Assembly (NCBI GenBank): GCA_945787485.1
Contig: CALZHV010000107.1
Location: 1-7,302 of the forward strand
DNA from: an uncultured Lachnospiraceae bacterium
GTDB taxonomy: Bacteria > Bacillota > Clostridia > Lachnospirales > Lachnospiraceae
Direction: 5' to 3'
DNA length: 7,302 nt
Shown: piece by piece, positions 6,890 to 7,302 of the stretch
How positions within the stretch are numbered: the stretch's first letter is position 1
How the letters are laid out: every line of letters begins with the position of its first letter
Notes under the pieces: model-generated
Told to the model about the DNA's origin: nothing
The model's database searches: none
Seen by the model: the letters and a program-made list of their open reading frames with translations, nothing else
Position numbers and translations under genes: made by a program

Positions 6890-7302
6890 TATATTATTTA
6901 TATGTGGTGGTGCTTTTGAAGGTATGGATAAGATAATTGAAAATAGAATAGGACAGAAGTCAATTGGATTTAATGCTGATGTTGAATCAAATGTTGACCA
7001 GAATATAGGTGAGCTTTTAAAGAAGGTTTCACCTGAAGATTTCATTAAATATGGCCTTATCCCTGAATTTATCGGTAGAGTACCTGTAACGGTTACACTA
7101 GATTTGTTAGATGAAGAAGCACTTATAAGAATTCTTTGTGAACCAAAGAGTGCTATCTGTAAGCAGTACAAAAAACTGTTTGAGATAGATGGTGTTGAGC
7201 TTGAATTTGAAGAAGGTGCATTAAGGGCTATTGCGAAAGAAGCAACTGAAAGAAAAACAGGTGCCAGAGGATTACGTTCAATAATCGAAAAGGTAGTTAT
7301 GG
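6822..7302 (+). pseudogene. clpX: ClpX C-terminal half in the +1 frame, cut by the window end
   Basis: From GCA at 6822 the +1 frame reads A-S-V-P-P-Q-G-G-R-K-H-P and stays open to the window edge, about 160 codons with no stop. Hallmarks are the RKH loop (6846-6854), I-D-T-T-N-I-L-F-I-C-G-G-A-F, the ClpP-docking I-G-F tripeptide (6963-6971), the arginine finger in E-F-I-G-R-V-P (Arg at 7077-7079) and sensor II G-A-R-G-L-R-S (7260-7280). Together with 6182-6820 it rebuilds a normal ClpX that lacks two residues at the joint. No start codon with a suitable ribosome binding site lies near its beginning, so separate translation is unlikely. The absence of further damage implies a very recent lesion or an artefact. 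Confidence 0.88.

Overview
The window looks like a chromosomal segment of a low-GC, spore-forming, Gram-positive anaerobe of the Clostridia, most likely Lachnospiraceae. The grounds are AT-rich intergenic DNA, strong AGGAGG-type ribosome binding sites, an alpha/beta-type small acid-soluble spore protein, a sortase-type surface protein with Lachnospiraceae-like domains, and the gene order tig-clpP-clpX. The family assignment is inference from protein flavour, not a search.

Layout, all genes on the + strand. Positions 1-3548 hold the 3' part of a very large cell-surface protein whose start lies upstream of the window. It has tandem Ig-like modules, an Fn3-like module, a carboxypeptidase-regulatory-like module, an uncharacterised beta-rich module, an InlB/Flg_new-like repeat, a Pro/Glu/Asp linker and a C-terminal EPKTGD sorting signal. 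A clear intrinsic terminator follows (3609-3647). Positions 3778-3978 encode a 66-residue alpha/beta SASP, followed by an AT-rich palindrome and a long terminator hairpin (3999-4108). A good vegetative promoter with an extended -10 (4177-4205) then starts the protein quality-control operon: trigger factor (4248-5534), ClpP (5536-6120, one base after the tig stop) and ClpX (from 6182, running off the window).

How the genes work together: trigger factor folds nascent chains at the ribosome. ClpX unfolds substrates and feeds them into the ClpP peptidase. The SASP coats and protects spore DNA and is an independent, sporulation-type unit placed between two unrelated transcription units.

The one clear anomaly is in clpX. 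The reading frame breaks after residue 213, and the rest of a well-conserved ClpX continues in the +1 frame, open to the window end. The data fit a 5-base deletion, either a recent inactivating mutation or a sequence/assembly error. As written, the product keeps the zinc finger, Walker A/B and pore-1 loop, but loses the RKH loop, the ClpP-docking IGF loop, the arginine finger and sensor II. I see no CRISPR array, mobile element, tRNA/rRNA or undescribed multi-gene system here.
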